Shown in pieces: positions 44,412 to 52,961 of a stretch of 53,194 bases of DNA; within the stretch, counting starts at the first letter, position 1, and each line of letters opens with the position of its first letter. Under the pieces are notes generated by a model that saw only the letters and a list, made by a program, of their open reading frames with translations, was not told where the DNA came from and searched no databases. Source of the DNA: Microcoleus sp. FACHB-DQ6 (GTDB lineage Bacteria; Cyanobacteriota; Cyanobacteriia; Cyanobacteriales; Microcoleaceae); the NCBI GenBank assembly GCA_014695175.1, contig JACJNV010000218.1, positions 1 to 53,194 on the forward strand. The letters are read 5' to 3'. A program made the position numbers and the translations under genes.

Positions 44412-47400
44412 ATGAATGCTCAACGTGCTGTGCGGTCGATTCTGGCAGCCATTCCCCTTGCTGGATTTTTGATATTAGATTTTTTCCCCAACCTGGTTTT
44501 CCTCAAAGAAAACAGCAGGGGATGGATACTCGTGGCAATTTATCCCCAATCTCAAATTGCTGCAGCACAATCTATTATTTCAGCCCCAGACGGCACCGGA
44601 ACCGCTGTCACCGCCCCAGGTACAGGGTCGCCCCCCCGCTACGACATTAAAGGCGGCACTCCCTCCAGAGACGGAGCAAATCTGTTCCACAGTTTTACTC
44701 GGTTCGGTCTGAATTCTGGCGAAACTGCCAATTTCATCTCCAACCCAACCGTTAAAAATATCCTCGGCCGCGTTGTCGGTGGGGACGCTTCCTTAATTAA
44801 CGGTCTAATTCAAGTTACTGGCGGCAATTCTAACTTGTTGCTGATGAACCCCGCAGGCATTATCTTCGGAGCAAATGCCAGACTCGATGTGTCCGGGTCT
44901 TTTTTGGCTACCACCGCTAGCGGTATCGGTTTTGACGACCGTTGGTTCAACGCTACAGGCGCCAACGACTACCCAGCCCTAGTCGGAGCGCCGAATGCTT
45001 TTGTTTTTGGCTCACAGCCCGCGAGTATTGTCAATGCCGGTAACTTGGCTGTCGGAACCGGGCAAAATTTGACTTTGCTGGGCGGCACGGTCATCAGTAC
45101 AGGGCAACTTTCAGCCCCGGGCGGTCAAATTACTGTGGCGGCTGTCCCGGGCGAAAATCTGGTGCGGTTCCGTCAAAACGGACTTTTGCTGAGTTTAGAA
45201 GTTTCTCCGGCTGCGGGAGTGTCGGGTTCGGAAGCGGTTCCCTTCTCTCCCCAGAGTTTACCAGGGCTGCTCTCGGGTCCCGGCGTGGCTAACGCTACAG
45301 GTATAACTACGAACGCTCAAGGTGAAGTTGTGCTGACAGGCGGCAAAACAGTGCCAGGAGGTGCTGGAACAGCGCTGGTAGCGGGATCTGCGGACGTGTC
45401 TGCTACGGGGGGCGCGGGAGGAAGCGTCAACGTGTTGGGCGACAAGGTAGGGCTGTTGGGAGCGAAGATTGAGGCTTCCGGGCCCGACGGCGGCGGAACG
45501 GTGCGGATCGGGGGAGATTACCGAGGCGAGGGAACTGTGCCGAATGCCAGAATGACTTACGTGGATGGCAAAAGTTCGATCGCTGCCAACGCCACTCAAT
45601 CAGGCAACGGTGGCAGAGTTGTTGTCTGGGCTGACAACACAACAGCATTTTTGGGCAGCATCAGCGCAAATGGCGTTTCTGCAACGGGAACCGCAGGTGT
45701 TGGGGGGTTTGTGGAAGTTTCGGGCAAGCAAAGATTGATTTTTAACGGTACTGTCGATACCTCTGGGACAAACGGTTTGGGGACTTTGCTGTTAGATCCA
45801 GACAATATTTTAATTACAGATTCCCTACAAGCTGCGGGCGATGCCGAAATAATTGCCGACAATAATATTTTGGCAACAGGAACCCTACCAGGACAGGAAA
45901 ACAATTCTGAGCCTTCGCTGACAATTTCGGCTAGAGCTTTGGAAAGTATGTCGGCTACGTCAAATGTGGTTCTCGAAGCGCTCAATGATATTACAGTTGC
46001 TGATTTGGCAGACAATCAGTTGAGCTTTCAAGCAACTACTGGTTCGGTAACATTTAGAGCAGATGCCGATCGCAATGGTGCGGGTGCTTTTTCGATGAAT
46101 TCTGGAGATACAATTAGCACGGCTGGCGGTGCGATCGCCATTTCTGGAAATCAAATTACTGCGGGCAATTTGTCGAGCAACGGCGGAAATATTAGTTTGA
46201 TTAGTCAGGGCTCGACAGTTGCAAACAACATTTCTTCATCCAATCCCAGCACGGGCAGCAGCGGGAATATTTTGCTCGACGGCCTGAACGTAACGGCCCA
46301 AAAACTTGATGCCAGCGGCCCGGAAGCGACGGGAAATGTAACTGTGACGGCTCGGAATGTTCTGGGAGTGAGCTTCGTCGCAGGGGGCTCGGGAAACATT
46401 ACTTTGACTGGTAATGAAATTAATTTCAAAGGCGAAAAAAATTCGGTCAGCGGTACTGGCTTTTTGGTACTGCAACCTTGGAGTCCTGGTCAAAATATTG
46501 CGATCGGCGGTTCTGGAGATGTCGGTACTAATATTTATTTGAATCTGACGGCAAGCGACCTCGGAAGTTTGGAAAATGGGTTTGCTGGAATTACGATCGG
46601 CCGCAGCAACGGTATCGGTTCAATTCTGATTGCCAACGATTTCACATTTTACGATCCGCTAATTATTCAATCGCCAGCGGGTTTGGGAACAATCACTACC
46701 ACAAATTCCCTGACAGCGGCCGACAATGCCTCAATTACTCTCAAAGCTGACGGCAATATCCGTACCGGAAATATCACTACCAACAATCAGGAAATTCGCA
46801 TCGTCAGCACCGCAGGCAATGTCACAACCGGTCGGCTACTTACTGGAACTTCCCGCACCATCAACACTTCTGTCAATTCTTCCGAAGATACAGGCAACTC
46901 GGCGGGAGATGTTAGTGTTACCGCACAGGGTACGGTGACTGCCGGGGCGATCGACACCAGGGGCGATCGCGCGGGGAATGTGACGCTGACGGGGCGCAAT
47001 GGAGTCACTGCAGGGGCGATCGAAGCTGGCGACTCGCAAACAGGGGGAGATATTACCCTGACGGGCAACGAAATTGACTTGACGGGTGACAAAAATTCGA
47101 TCGCCAGCAACGGCAATCTGGTGTTGCAACCGGCTGATCCCAGTCAAAATATTATAATTCAAGGTTCTGACGATACAGAAGCTCTGAACTTGACTGCTGC
47201 TGAATTGAACACATTTCGGAATGGGTTTGCTTCGATCGCGATCGGGCGCGCTGACGGTAGCGGTGCGATCTCGATTGGTTCTCCAGCGCCAAATTCAACG
47301 CCAAATTCAACGCCAGTGGCGGTGACATTTCAAGATCCTACGACAATTCGCTCGCCCAATGGCGCAGGCGCGATCGTGGGAACGAGTGCGATCGTCGGCA

Positions 47401-49562
47401 CAGATAACGCCACGATCTCTCTGATGGGGGGTACTGTAGCCGTCGGAGACGTTACCTCGACTGCGGGGATTAACATCACTACCAGTCAAGGCAAGTTGAC
47501 TGCTGGTACGGTTTCATCTCGCTCAACTTCCGGGGTGGCGGGCCCTATCAATATTCGCAGCGCCGGTGCGGTAGAAACCGGCAACATCGATGCTTTTGGT
47601 GCCAGAAGCGGGGGAGATATTTCGATTGCGGCGCCGGGCCGGATCGTTACAGGGGTGATCAACTCGAGTTCGCAATCGGGAAGTGCCGGTTCGAGCCAAA
47701 TTACCGGGCAGAAAGATATTGAAGTTGTTTCGATCAAAGCTCGTGGCAATACCGGCGGCGATGTGGCAATCGAAGCTGGGGGAGCATTTCGGGCTGCGGG
47801 AACAGGAACGGCTGCTGAGCGCGCCCAGGTCAGCATTTCTACAGACGGGCTGGCTCGATCGGGTTCACAGACGCTGCTGCAAAGCACTTGCCCGTCGGGA
47901 ACCTGCACGGCGGCGACTGTTGGGACGGGAAACTCGAAGTCGAACACTGCCACCTCCTCAACTGCGATCGGGCCGCTGGCGATCGTGTCGAGTCCGGCAC
48001 CAACTAGCAGCGTGGAACTGAAAACTACAGACAATTCTCAACAAATTGTGACTCAGGTGAGTCTCCCTCCCGCAGCGTCGGTGCCAAAGGGCAGTACCAC
48101 AAATGTCTCGCCAGAACCTGCTGCTGCGTCTGTTGATGCGCGGCCCAACGAGACTGCGGCTGGCTCCTCGGTAGTGCTGTCGCCGTCGGTGTTAACAGAC
48201 AATTTGGGCGCGCCTGCGACGACAGAAAACGGCAGCGTGGCAACAACTCCACAGAAGCCTGCGAGTGCGGTGAGTGCAGAAAGTATCGGGAATGTGAGGG
48301 TTCCTGAGATTTCTCGATCGAGTTCGATCGCGCAAATAAGTCCGATCGACGCAGTGCAGCAAAGGGATAGAACTCAGGGCCGGGAATTTGAACGTTACTT
48401 TGGGGGTAATCTCACTGAAAAGTCAGTCACGCAGCAAAGTATTCGAGATACTCTCAGCAGCGTCAATCGGTTGACTGGGGTTAAACCCGCGATCCTTTAC
48501 GTATGGGCGAAAGAAAAACATTTAGAACTTGTGTTGTTATTGCCAGACGGCAAAAATGTTTTTAAAAGCGTGCCTGCAAGCCGCGAGACAGTGCTGCAAG
48601 TTGCTAAAAAATTCACTAATGCTATCAGAACTCCTAGGAGATTGAATGCTGCTAATTACAAGGAACCTGCCGAGCAACTTTACCAGTGGCTAATTGCACC
48701 GCTGCAACCGGAATTGGAGGCTAACAAGATTGACACTTTGGTGTTTTCGATGGATGCCGGTTTGCGAACTTTGCCTTTGGCTGCTCTTTACGACGGCAAG
48801 CAGTTTTTGGTAGAAAAGTACAGTTTGGGGCTGATTCCGAGTTTGAGTTTAACTGATACTCGCTATGCCGATGTTAAGGGTTCTGAAGTGTTAGCGATGG
48901 GTGCGTCGAATTTTCCCGCCCAATACGATCAAAATCCTTTGCCTGCGGTGCCACTGGAAATATCGACAATTGTGGGCAAGATTTGGCCTGGTTCGTCTTT
49001 TCTCAATGAAGCTTTTACTTTGGCAAATTTGAAGCAGAAGCGCAATCAACCGCAATACAAAATTATTCATTTAGCTACTCACGGCGATTTTCAGCCTGGG
49101 GGGGCGGAAAATTCTTACATTCAGTTTTGGGATACTAAGTTGCGGTTGGATCAGTTGGATCAGTTGAAGTTATCTAACCCGCAGGTGGAGTTGTTGGTTT
49201 TGAGTGCGTGTACTACGGCGGTGGGGGACGAACAAGCTGAGTTGGGGTTTGCAGGGTTGGCGGTGCACGCGGGGGTAAAATCAGCTTTGGCGAGTTTGTG
49301 GTATGTCAGCGATGTCGCTACTTTGGGGCTGATGACTGAGTTTTACCAGGAGTTGCGTACAGCGCCGATTAAGGCTGAGGCTTTGCGGCAAGCGCAGTTG
49401 GCGATGCTGCGGGGAGAAGTGCGGTTGCAAGATGGTTATTTGGTGCGATCGGGCAACTATCAAGCTCTGCCTTTACCGTCGGAGTTGGTCACTAGGGGCG
49501 ATCGAAATTTCTCGCATCCTTATTATTGGGCTGCTTTTACCATGATCGGTTCGCCTTGGTAA
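44412..49562 (+). CDS. Secreted filamentous-haemagglutinin-like protein with C-terminal CHAT protease domain
   Basis: Start ATG 44412 (1716 residues) is preferred over an in-frame ATG at 44301 because GAGG lies at proper spacing (44401-44404) and a signal-like segment follows. After it (about 60-200) is a TPS secretion domain with NFISNPTVKNILGRV and LLLMNPAGIIFG, the hallmark of two-partner secretion cargo. A long Gly/Thr/Ser-rich repeat region (about 200-1200) fits a beta-helix. A Ser/Thr/Pro-rich linker leads to a caspase-like CHAT domain (about 1370-1716) with His1557 (HLATHGDF) and Cys1600 (VLSACTTAVGDEQAELGFAGLAV). Thus the cargo is probably exported by a TpsB pore encoded elsewhere and carries a cysteine protease. 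The substrate is unknown. Confidence 0.92.
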   Translation: MNAQRAVRSILAAIPLAGFLILDFFPNLVFLKENSRGWILVAIYPQSQIAAAQSIISAPDGTGTAVTAPGTGSPPRYDIKGGTPSRDGANLFHSFTRFGLNSGETANFISNPTVKNILGRVVGGDASLINGLIQVTGGNSNLLLMNPAGIIFGANARLDVSGSFLATTASGIGFDDRWFNATGANDYPALVGAPNAFVFGSQPASIVNAGNLAVGTGQNLTLLGGTVISTGQLSAPGGQITVAAVPGENLVRFRQNGLLLSLEVSPAAGVSGSEAVPFSPQSLPGLLSGPGVANATGITTNAQGEVVLTGGKTVPGGAGTALVAGSADVSATGGAGGSVNVLGDKVGLLGAKIEASGPDGGGTVRIGGDYRGEGTVPNARMTYVDGKSSIAANATQSGNGGRVVVWADNTTAFLGSISANGVSATGTAGVGGFVEVSGKQRLIFNGTVDTSGTNGLGTLLLDPDNILITDSLQAAGDAEIIADNNILATGTLPGQENNSEPSLTISARALESMSATSNVVLEALNDITVADLADNQLSFQATTGSVTFRADADRNGAGAFSMNSGDTISTAGGAIAISGNQITAGNLSSNGGNISLISQGSTVANNISSSNPSTGSSGNILLDGLNVTAQKLDASGPEATGNVTVTARNVLGVSFVAGGSGNITLTGNEINFKGEKNSVSGTGFLVLQPWSPGQNIAIGGSGDVGTNIYLNLTASDLGSLENGFAGITIGRSNGIGSILIANDFTFYDPLIIQSPAGLGTITTTNSLTAADNASITLKADGNIRTGNITTNNQEIRIVSTAGNVTTGRLLTGTSRTINTSVNSSEDTGNSAGDVSVTAQGTVTAGAIDTRGDRAGNVTLTGRNGVTAGAIEAGDSQTGGDITLTGNEIDLTGDKNSIASNGNLVLQPADPSQNIIIQGSDDTEALNLTAAELNTFRNGFASIAIGRADGSGAISIGSPAPNSTPNSTPVAVTFQDPTTIRSPNGAGAIVGTSAIVGTDNATISLMGGTVAVGDVTSTAGINITTSQGKLTAGTVSSRSTSGVAGPINIRSAGAVETGNIDAFGARSGGDISIAAPGRIVTGVINSSSQSGSAGSSQITGQKDIEVVSIKARGNTGGDVAIEAGGAFRAAGTGTAAERAQVSISTDGLARSGSQTLLQSTCPSGTCTAATVGTGNSKSNTATSSTAIGPLAIVSSPAPTSSVELKTTDNSQQIVTQVSLPPAASVPKGSTTNVSPEPAAASVDARPNETAAGSSVVLSPSVLTDNLGAPATTENGSVATTPQKPASAVSAESIGNVRVPEISRSSSIAQISPIDAVQQRDRTQGREFERYFGGNLTEKSVTQQSIRDTLSSVNRLTGVKPAILYVWAKEKHLELVLLLPDGKNVFKSVPASRETVLQVAKKFTNAIRTPRRLNAANYKEPAEQLYQWLIAPLQPELEANKIDTLVFSMDAGLRTLPLAALYDGKQFLVEKYSLGLIPSLSLTDTRYADVKGSEVLAMGASNFPAQYDQNPLPAVPLEISTIVGKIWPGSSFLNEAFTLANLKQKRNQPQYKIIHLATHGDFQPGGAENSYIQFWDTKLRLDQLDQLKLSNPQVELLVLSACTTAVGDEQAELGFAGLAVHAGVKSALASLWYVSDVATLGLMTEFYQELRTAPIKAEALRQAQLAMLRGEVRLQDGYLVRSGNYQALPLPSELVTRGDRNFSHPYYWAAFTMIGSPW

Positions 49563-49631
49563 TTCTGAAGCAGGAAGGCATCAGGGTGCGATGTTCAAAC
49601 TCACTAATAACTAATCACTTATGACTCATGA

Positions 49632-50264
49632 TTAATTGCTAGCTGCGATTTGACTCAAGCCTTTGAGGATTCGGAGTACATCATGTAAATTATTAGTGCG
49701 ATTGCTAATTCCAAATAAATCAGATGTGCTAGATCGAGGTGATTCTCCTTTGACTAATTTAACAAAGATGAAACTGCCACCTGTAGCAATCATGCCGTAA
49801 TTAGGTTTCTCCGGGTTGGGATTGGCCAGCATATAAGCTAAGATTTGCGCCAAGCCGGCTTCGATCGAAAAAAAAACTCGTTTCGTTTCTATTGCCATCA
49901 GCTACAACTGCTATTTTAAAACAAAAGTATTGATGCTGCCTTTGATGATAACGCCTTCATCTTCTTCGGAAAATTCGACTGATTTTTCTGGCTTAATGTA
50001 GAAATGATGCAGATAAAACTCGCCTGCAAATAACAGCGGAGAGACGATCGACAAACTAATAGTTTTTTCCCGCATCGGCGGATACTCCAACAAGTTGAAG
50101 TAACCCGCTTTAATCTGATCTAGCTGTCGTTTTTGAAAGGCGCTAATTTCTGGCAACTCGTCTTGCCATTATCTGAAAAATTGGTCGTCTGTGACAAGTT
50201 GCAGGTCAAAAACTGTTTTTAATTCTTCTAATGTGACATTTTTAGCTTGAATTGTTTGAACCCT
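49632..50264 (-). pseudogene. Restriction-endonuclease-like (HsdR_N-type) cyanobacterial protein, three in-frame stops
   Basis: One uninterrupted minus-strand frame reads VQTIQAKNVTLEELKTVFDL...DDQFFR, a TAA stop (50169-50171), WQDELPEIS...EDEGVIIKGSINTFVLK, TAG (49911-49913), QL, TAG (49902-49904), then LMAIETKRVFFSIEAGLAQI...ANPNPEKPNYGMIATGG. This matches a common cyanobacterial family of about 205 residues annotated as restriction endonuclease subunit R-like, with the nuclease-like motif IETKR. The codon before VQT is AGG (50262-50264) where ATG is expected, so the start is also lost. All damage is by substitution with the frame kept, so decay is recent. The two open pieces (49632-49898 and 49911-50156) are fragments, not genes. 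Confidence 0.85.
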
Positions 50265-50354
50265 AATTCGATCCTGTTAATTTTATGGGTAATTACAATT
50301 TTATCAAATTTTTAGCTAATATTATGTCTACTCGAAAGAGTATAACAAAATTGG

Positions 50355-50415
50355 TTCGTAGTGAGAACCCAGATTCCTAATCCAACTCGCTCGGACTTGC
50401 ATTCCTCACTACGAA
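50355..50415. repeat. Dispersed inverted repeat with TTCGTAGTGAG ends
   Basis: TTCGTAGTGAG (50355-50365) is exactly complementary to CTCACTACGAA (50405-50415), with 39 bases between. A relative with CTAGTGAGGACT...AGTCCTC lies at about 28679-28698. No gene is present from 50265 to 50468. Confidence 0.7.
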
Positions 50416-50468
50416 ATGGTAACGGTTATTTTATGGAAGATGATATAATAAGTCAAAATTGAATTCTG

Positions 50469-51047
50469 CTAATTCCAAATTTTTTGCAAATTGAGAACAA
50501 ATCCCGGCAAAACATTTTCCCCAGAAAGGGTGAGAGGAGATTGTAAAACTTCCACATCTTGGCCGGGGCGATAAATTTCAACTTCCCGTTTTTTGCGGTT
50601 AATCAGCCAACCCAAACGACAGCCATTTTCCATATATTCTTGCATTTTTTCCTGAGTCTTTTTCAAGCTGTCAGTTGGGGAGAGAATTTCCACAGCAAAA
50701 TCGGGACAAAGCGGGATAAATTTTTCTCTTTGTTGAGGTGTTAAAGCTTCCCAGCGCGATTTTTCTACCCAAGACGCATCGGGAGAGCGATCGGCTTTAT
50801 TTGGCAGAGTAAATCCTGTGGAGGAATCAAAGGCTTCACCGAGTTGGGTTTGTTCGTTCCAAAGTCCAATCTGTAAGTTGAATTTTGAGTTGCTTCTTCC
50901 CGTTTCTCCTCCGGTTGGGGGCAGGACAATTAATTCTCCGTTGGCATTCCGTTCTAGTTTTAATTCAGGGTTTTCTTCGCACAGTTGATAAAACTGTTCT
51001 GAAGTTAGTTTGATAATGGAATTGAGGTTTAAGGTGATAGCAGTCAT
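50469..51047 (-). CDS. Uma2 family PD-(D/E)XK nuclease-like protein
   Basis: This is a complete 192-residue Uma2-family protein of a different subgroup from the one at 28752. The N-terminal part has LTSEQFYQLCEENPELKLERNANGE; then NLQIGLWNEQT, SPDASWVEKSRWEAL, and the nuclease-like core CPDFAVEILSPTDSLKKTQEKMQEY with GCRLGWLINRKKREVEIYRPG. It ends ENVLPGFVLNLQKIWN, as is usual. Asp/Glu/Lys positions of the fold are in place. Function is unsettled. It stands alone, 421 bases downstream of nothing but repeats on one side and 87 bases from the protease stop on the other, same strand. Confidence 0.9.
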   Translation of the reverse strand: MTAITLNLNSIIKLTSEQFYQLCEENPELKLERNANGELIVLPPTGGETGRSNSKFNLQIGLWNEQTQLGEAFDSSTGFTLPNKADRSPDASWVEKSRWEALTPQQREKFIPLCPDFAVEILSPTDSLKKTQEKMQEYMENGCRLGWLINRKKREVEIYRPGQDVEVLQSPLTLSGENVLPGFVLNLQKIWN

Positions 51048-51080
51048 TGTTATTTACCTGCTGTTTGTAGGAACTTGATT

Positions 51081-51116
51081 AAGAATTAAAAATGGGATTA
51101 GTCATTTTTAATTCTT
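51081..51116. terminator. 14-bp perfect hairpin between protease and Uma2 genes
   Basis: AAGAATTAAAAATG (51081-51094) pairs with CATTTTTAATTCTT (51103-51116), with an 8-base loop. It follows the minus-strand protease stop (51135). The 14-mer CATTTTTAATTCTT occurs again inside the hybrid kinase gene (13629-13642), so this is also a dispersed repeat. TTAATTC heptamers adjoin it. Confidence 0.6.
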
Positions 51117-51134
51117 AATTCTTAACTTCTAATT

Positions 51135-52325
51135 CTACTGCAATTGCTTGATTCGGTTGAGTGCGTCTTGATAGGCGCTGGTTCTTCCGCCTTGCTTGTA
51201 AAGTTCTGCTGCTTTTTGAAAGTCGGCAATTGCTTTCGGTTGGTCTTTGTTGTCCAGGTAAGCTAAAGCTCGGTTGTAGTAAGCGTCGGCAAAACCGGGA
51301 TTGGCTGCGATCGCCCGCGTGTATGCTTGAATAGCAGTGGAACCGCGAGTGGGATCGAGTTCGGGCAAGCTGGCGGTGATGAGAGTGCGGGCATTACCGA
51401 TATTAAAAAACAATTCAGGGGTATATTTGGGTTTGAAAGCGAGTGCTCTGTTGAAATCCGCGATCGCCTCCCAAGCATCTCCTTGATCTAACAGCGAAAG
51501 TCCTCGAAAATAATAAGCTTGGGCATCTTGCGGATTGGCGGTGGATACCGGGCCGCTGGTTGGGGGAGTATTGTCTACTTTCAACTCTGATTTGTTTATT
51601 CCCGCCGCCACTAGCTTCGCGATAAATGTATTGATGGGAACTGCTGCGTTAAATCCGGTTTTAATCGGGGCGACTTCGCCGGAACTCGTTTGCGCGAAAC
51701 CGAATTCCCCTTGTCCGTGTAAACCGATGACTCGGCCTTCCGAGTCAAAAACTGGGCCGCCACTCATGCCACTCCAAGTTACTGCCTGATACCGCAAAGT
51801 GTAACCTTCGGGGCGGTTGCCGGGGCGGCTGGTAACGAGTCCGGGAGAGAGTTCGGGTTCTCGTTCAGCGCCGAAAAGTCCGCCCGTAGCGGGATAGCCG
51901 TAAACGAAGATTTGAGTGCCGATGACGGCTTGATCGGAATCTGCGATCGTCGCGACTGGATATTCTTCGGGACTTTCAAATTTGACTACGGCTAAATCCG
52001 GGTCAGCTTCGGCGGTTTGCAAACGGGTGACGGAGGTTGCTTGATAGTTTTTGCCTTTAGACGTGCGAACGGTGTATTTCACGTCTGCTTTCTCTACGAC
52101 GTGGTTGACTGTTAAAACTGTGTAAGTTTTGCCGTTTTTGGCAATAATTACGCCAGAACCGTCTCCGAGGGAACTGTTAATTTGTACTGTCAGCGGCCCG
52201 GCAATGCTGGCGACTTCTTGGGGCGTTTTGGCGATCGCGGGTTGGCTGATGACTATGGTTAAGGCTGCGGTAGTTCCTGCTAGCAGGGTGGTTAAGGTGT
52301 CGTAACGAGAAAAATTTATATTCAT
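51135..52325 (-). CDS. Secreted trypsin-like serine protease with C-terminal TPRs
   Basis: The 396-residue product has a signal peptide (about 1-32, ending PAIAKT). The S1/HtrA-like catalytic triad is visible: His75 in VLTVNHVVEK, Asp110 in ADPDLAVVKF, Ser188 in WSGMSGGPVF. No PDZ domain follows. Instead, after a linker near 255-268, three TPR units occupy about 269-390 (AQAYYFRGLSLLDQGDAWEAI, ADAYYNRALAYLDNKDQPKAI). This protease-TPR layout is frequent in cyanobacteria; a periplasmic or extracellular role is inferred. The start ATG 52325 lacks a good ribosome-binding site. The oxyanion and specificity loops look complete, so it is probably active. Confidence 0.93.
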   Translation of the reverse strand: MNINFSRYDTLTTLLAGTTAALTIVISQPAIAKTPQEVASIAGPLTVQINSSLGDGSGVIIAKNGKTYTVLTVNHVVEKADVKYTVRTSKGKNYQATSVTRLQTAEADPDLAVVKFESPEEYPVATIADSDQAVIGTQIFVYGYPATGGLFGAEREPELSPGLVTSRPGNRPEGYTLRYQAVTWSGMSGGPVFDSEGRVIGLHGQGEFGFAQTSSGEVAPIKTGFNAAVPINTFIAKLVAAGINKSELKVDNTPPTSGPVSTANPQDAQAYYFRGLSLLDQGDAWEAIADFNRALAFKPKYTPELFFNIGNARTLITASLPELDPTRGSTAIQAYTRAIAANPGFADAYYNRALAYLDNKDQPKAIADFQKAAELYKQGGRTSAYQDALNRIKQLQ

Positions 52326-52561
52326 GGCTATTGCTAATTAGTAGTTGGGTAGCGGGATTGGGGGGAGAAAGGGCGATCGGCGGTTTGTGCTTTTTTGTGT
52401 TTAGTTTTATTACTGATTTGACGCAAAAGATCTCGGCTTTGTTCTTTAGTGATAATTTTACTCGCTTTTTTGTTCCTCGATTCCCTTTTTCACTGTAGGG
52501 TGCTTATGGGCGCACCTTACTTAATCTCAATGTAGCCCCCTGCCCAACTTACTTATTAAAA
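52326..52561. other. Short intergenic region, no gene recognised
   Basis: Lies between the protease start and the end of the Doc pseudogene. It must hold the protease promoter; no confident elements are claimed. Confidence 0.4.
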
Positions 52562-52850
52562 CTAAATAATACATAACTCAAACTCGGTGCTTAATTCTTC
52601 CTTAGTCATGGTTCCCCGTGCGACTCGCATGACTAAATCCTATGCTCGATCGTCCGTCAAATTCCGAGTGCCAGCATTTAAACGCAAAAAGGTATCTGTT
52701 ACCGCAAAAGCCGTTCGTTTATTGCCGTCAATAAAGGGATGATTCATCGCTATTTGATAGAGATAGGGGGCAGCTTGTTCGCTACTTGTGGGATGAAAAA
52801 ATTACCGCCAAAAGTTGCTTGTGGTCGATCCCAAGCCGACTCCAACAAGC
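52562..52850 (-). pseudogene. Doc/Fic-type death-on-curing toxin, decayed and truncated
   Basis: The minus strand reads GLLESAWDRPQATFGG, then shifts frame near 52785-52795 to TSSEQAAPYLYQIAMNHPFI. The Fic/Doc active-site motif HPFIDGNKRTAF follows (about 52715-52750), then VTDTFLRLNAGT, an in-frame TAG (52640-52642) where the family has a Tyr, and a tail ending at 52562. The 5' part is missing: upstream of GLLESAW the sequence becomes IS-like near 52850. So the gene carries a frameshift, a nonsense codon and a 5' truncation. No antitoxin remains on this side. Fic/Doc proteins of intact type inactivate EF-Tu or other targets by transferring phosphate or AMP. Confidence 0.85.
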
Positions 52851-52961
52851 CTGGGGGGGTGACAACCAGCCCCCAACCCATAGTTAGTAAGGCTTGAGCC
52901 AATTTATGGTAAAAAAAGATAGGCAGCAGAATTGTTACACGCTTGCCTATCCAAACAAATA

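Noticed and set aside
47486-48034. 182-codon minus-strand frame inside the CHAT gene
   Set aside because: Antisense shadow of a Gly/Ala/Ser/Thr-rich coding region; no family features.
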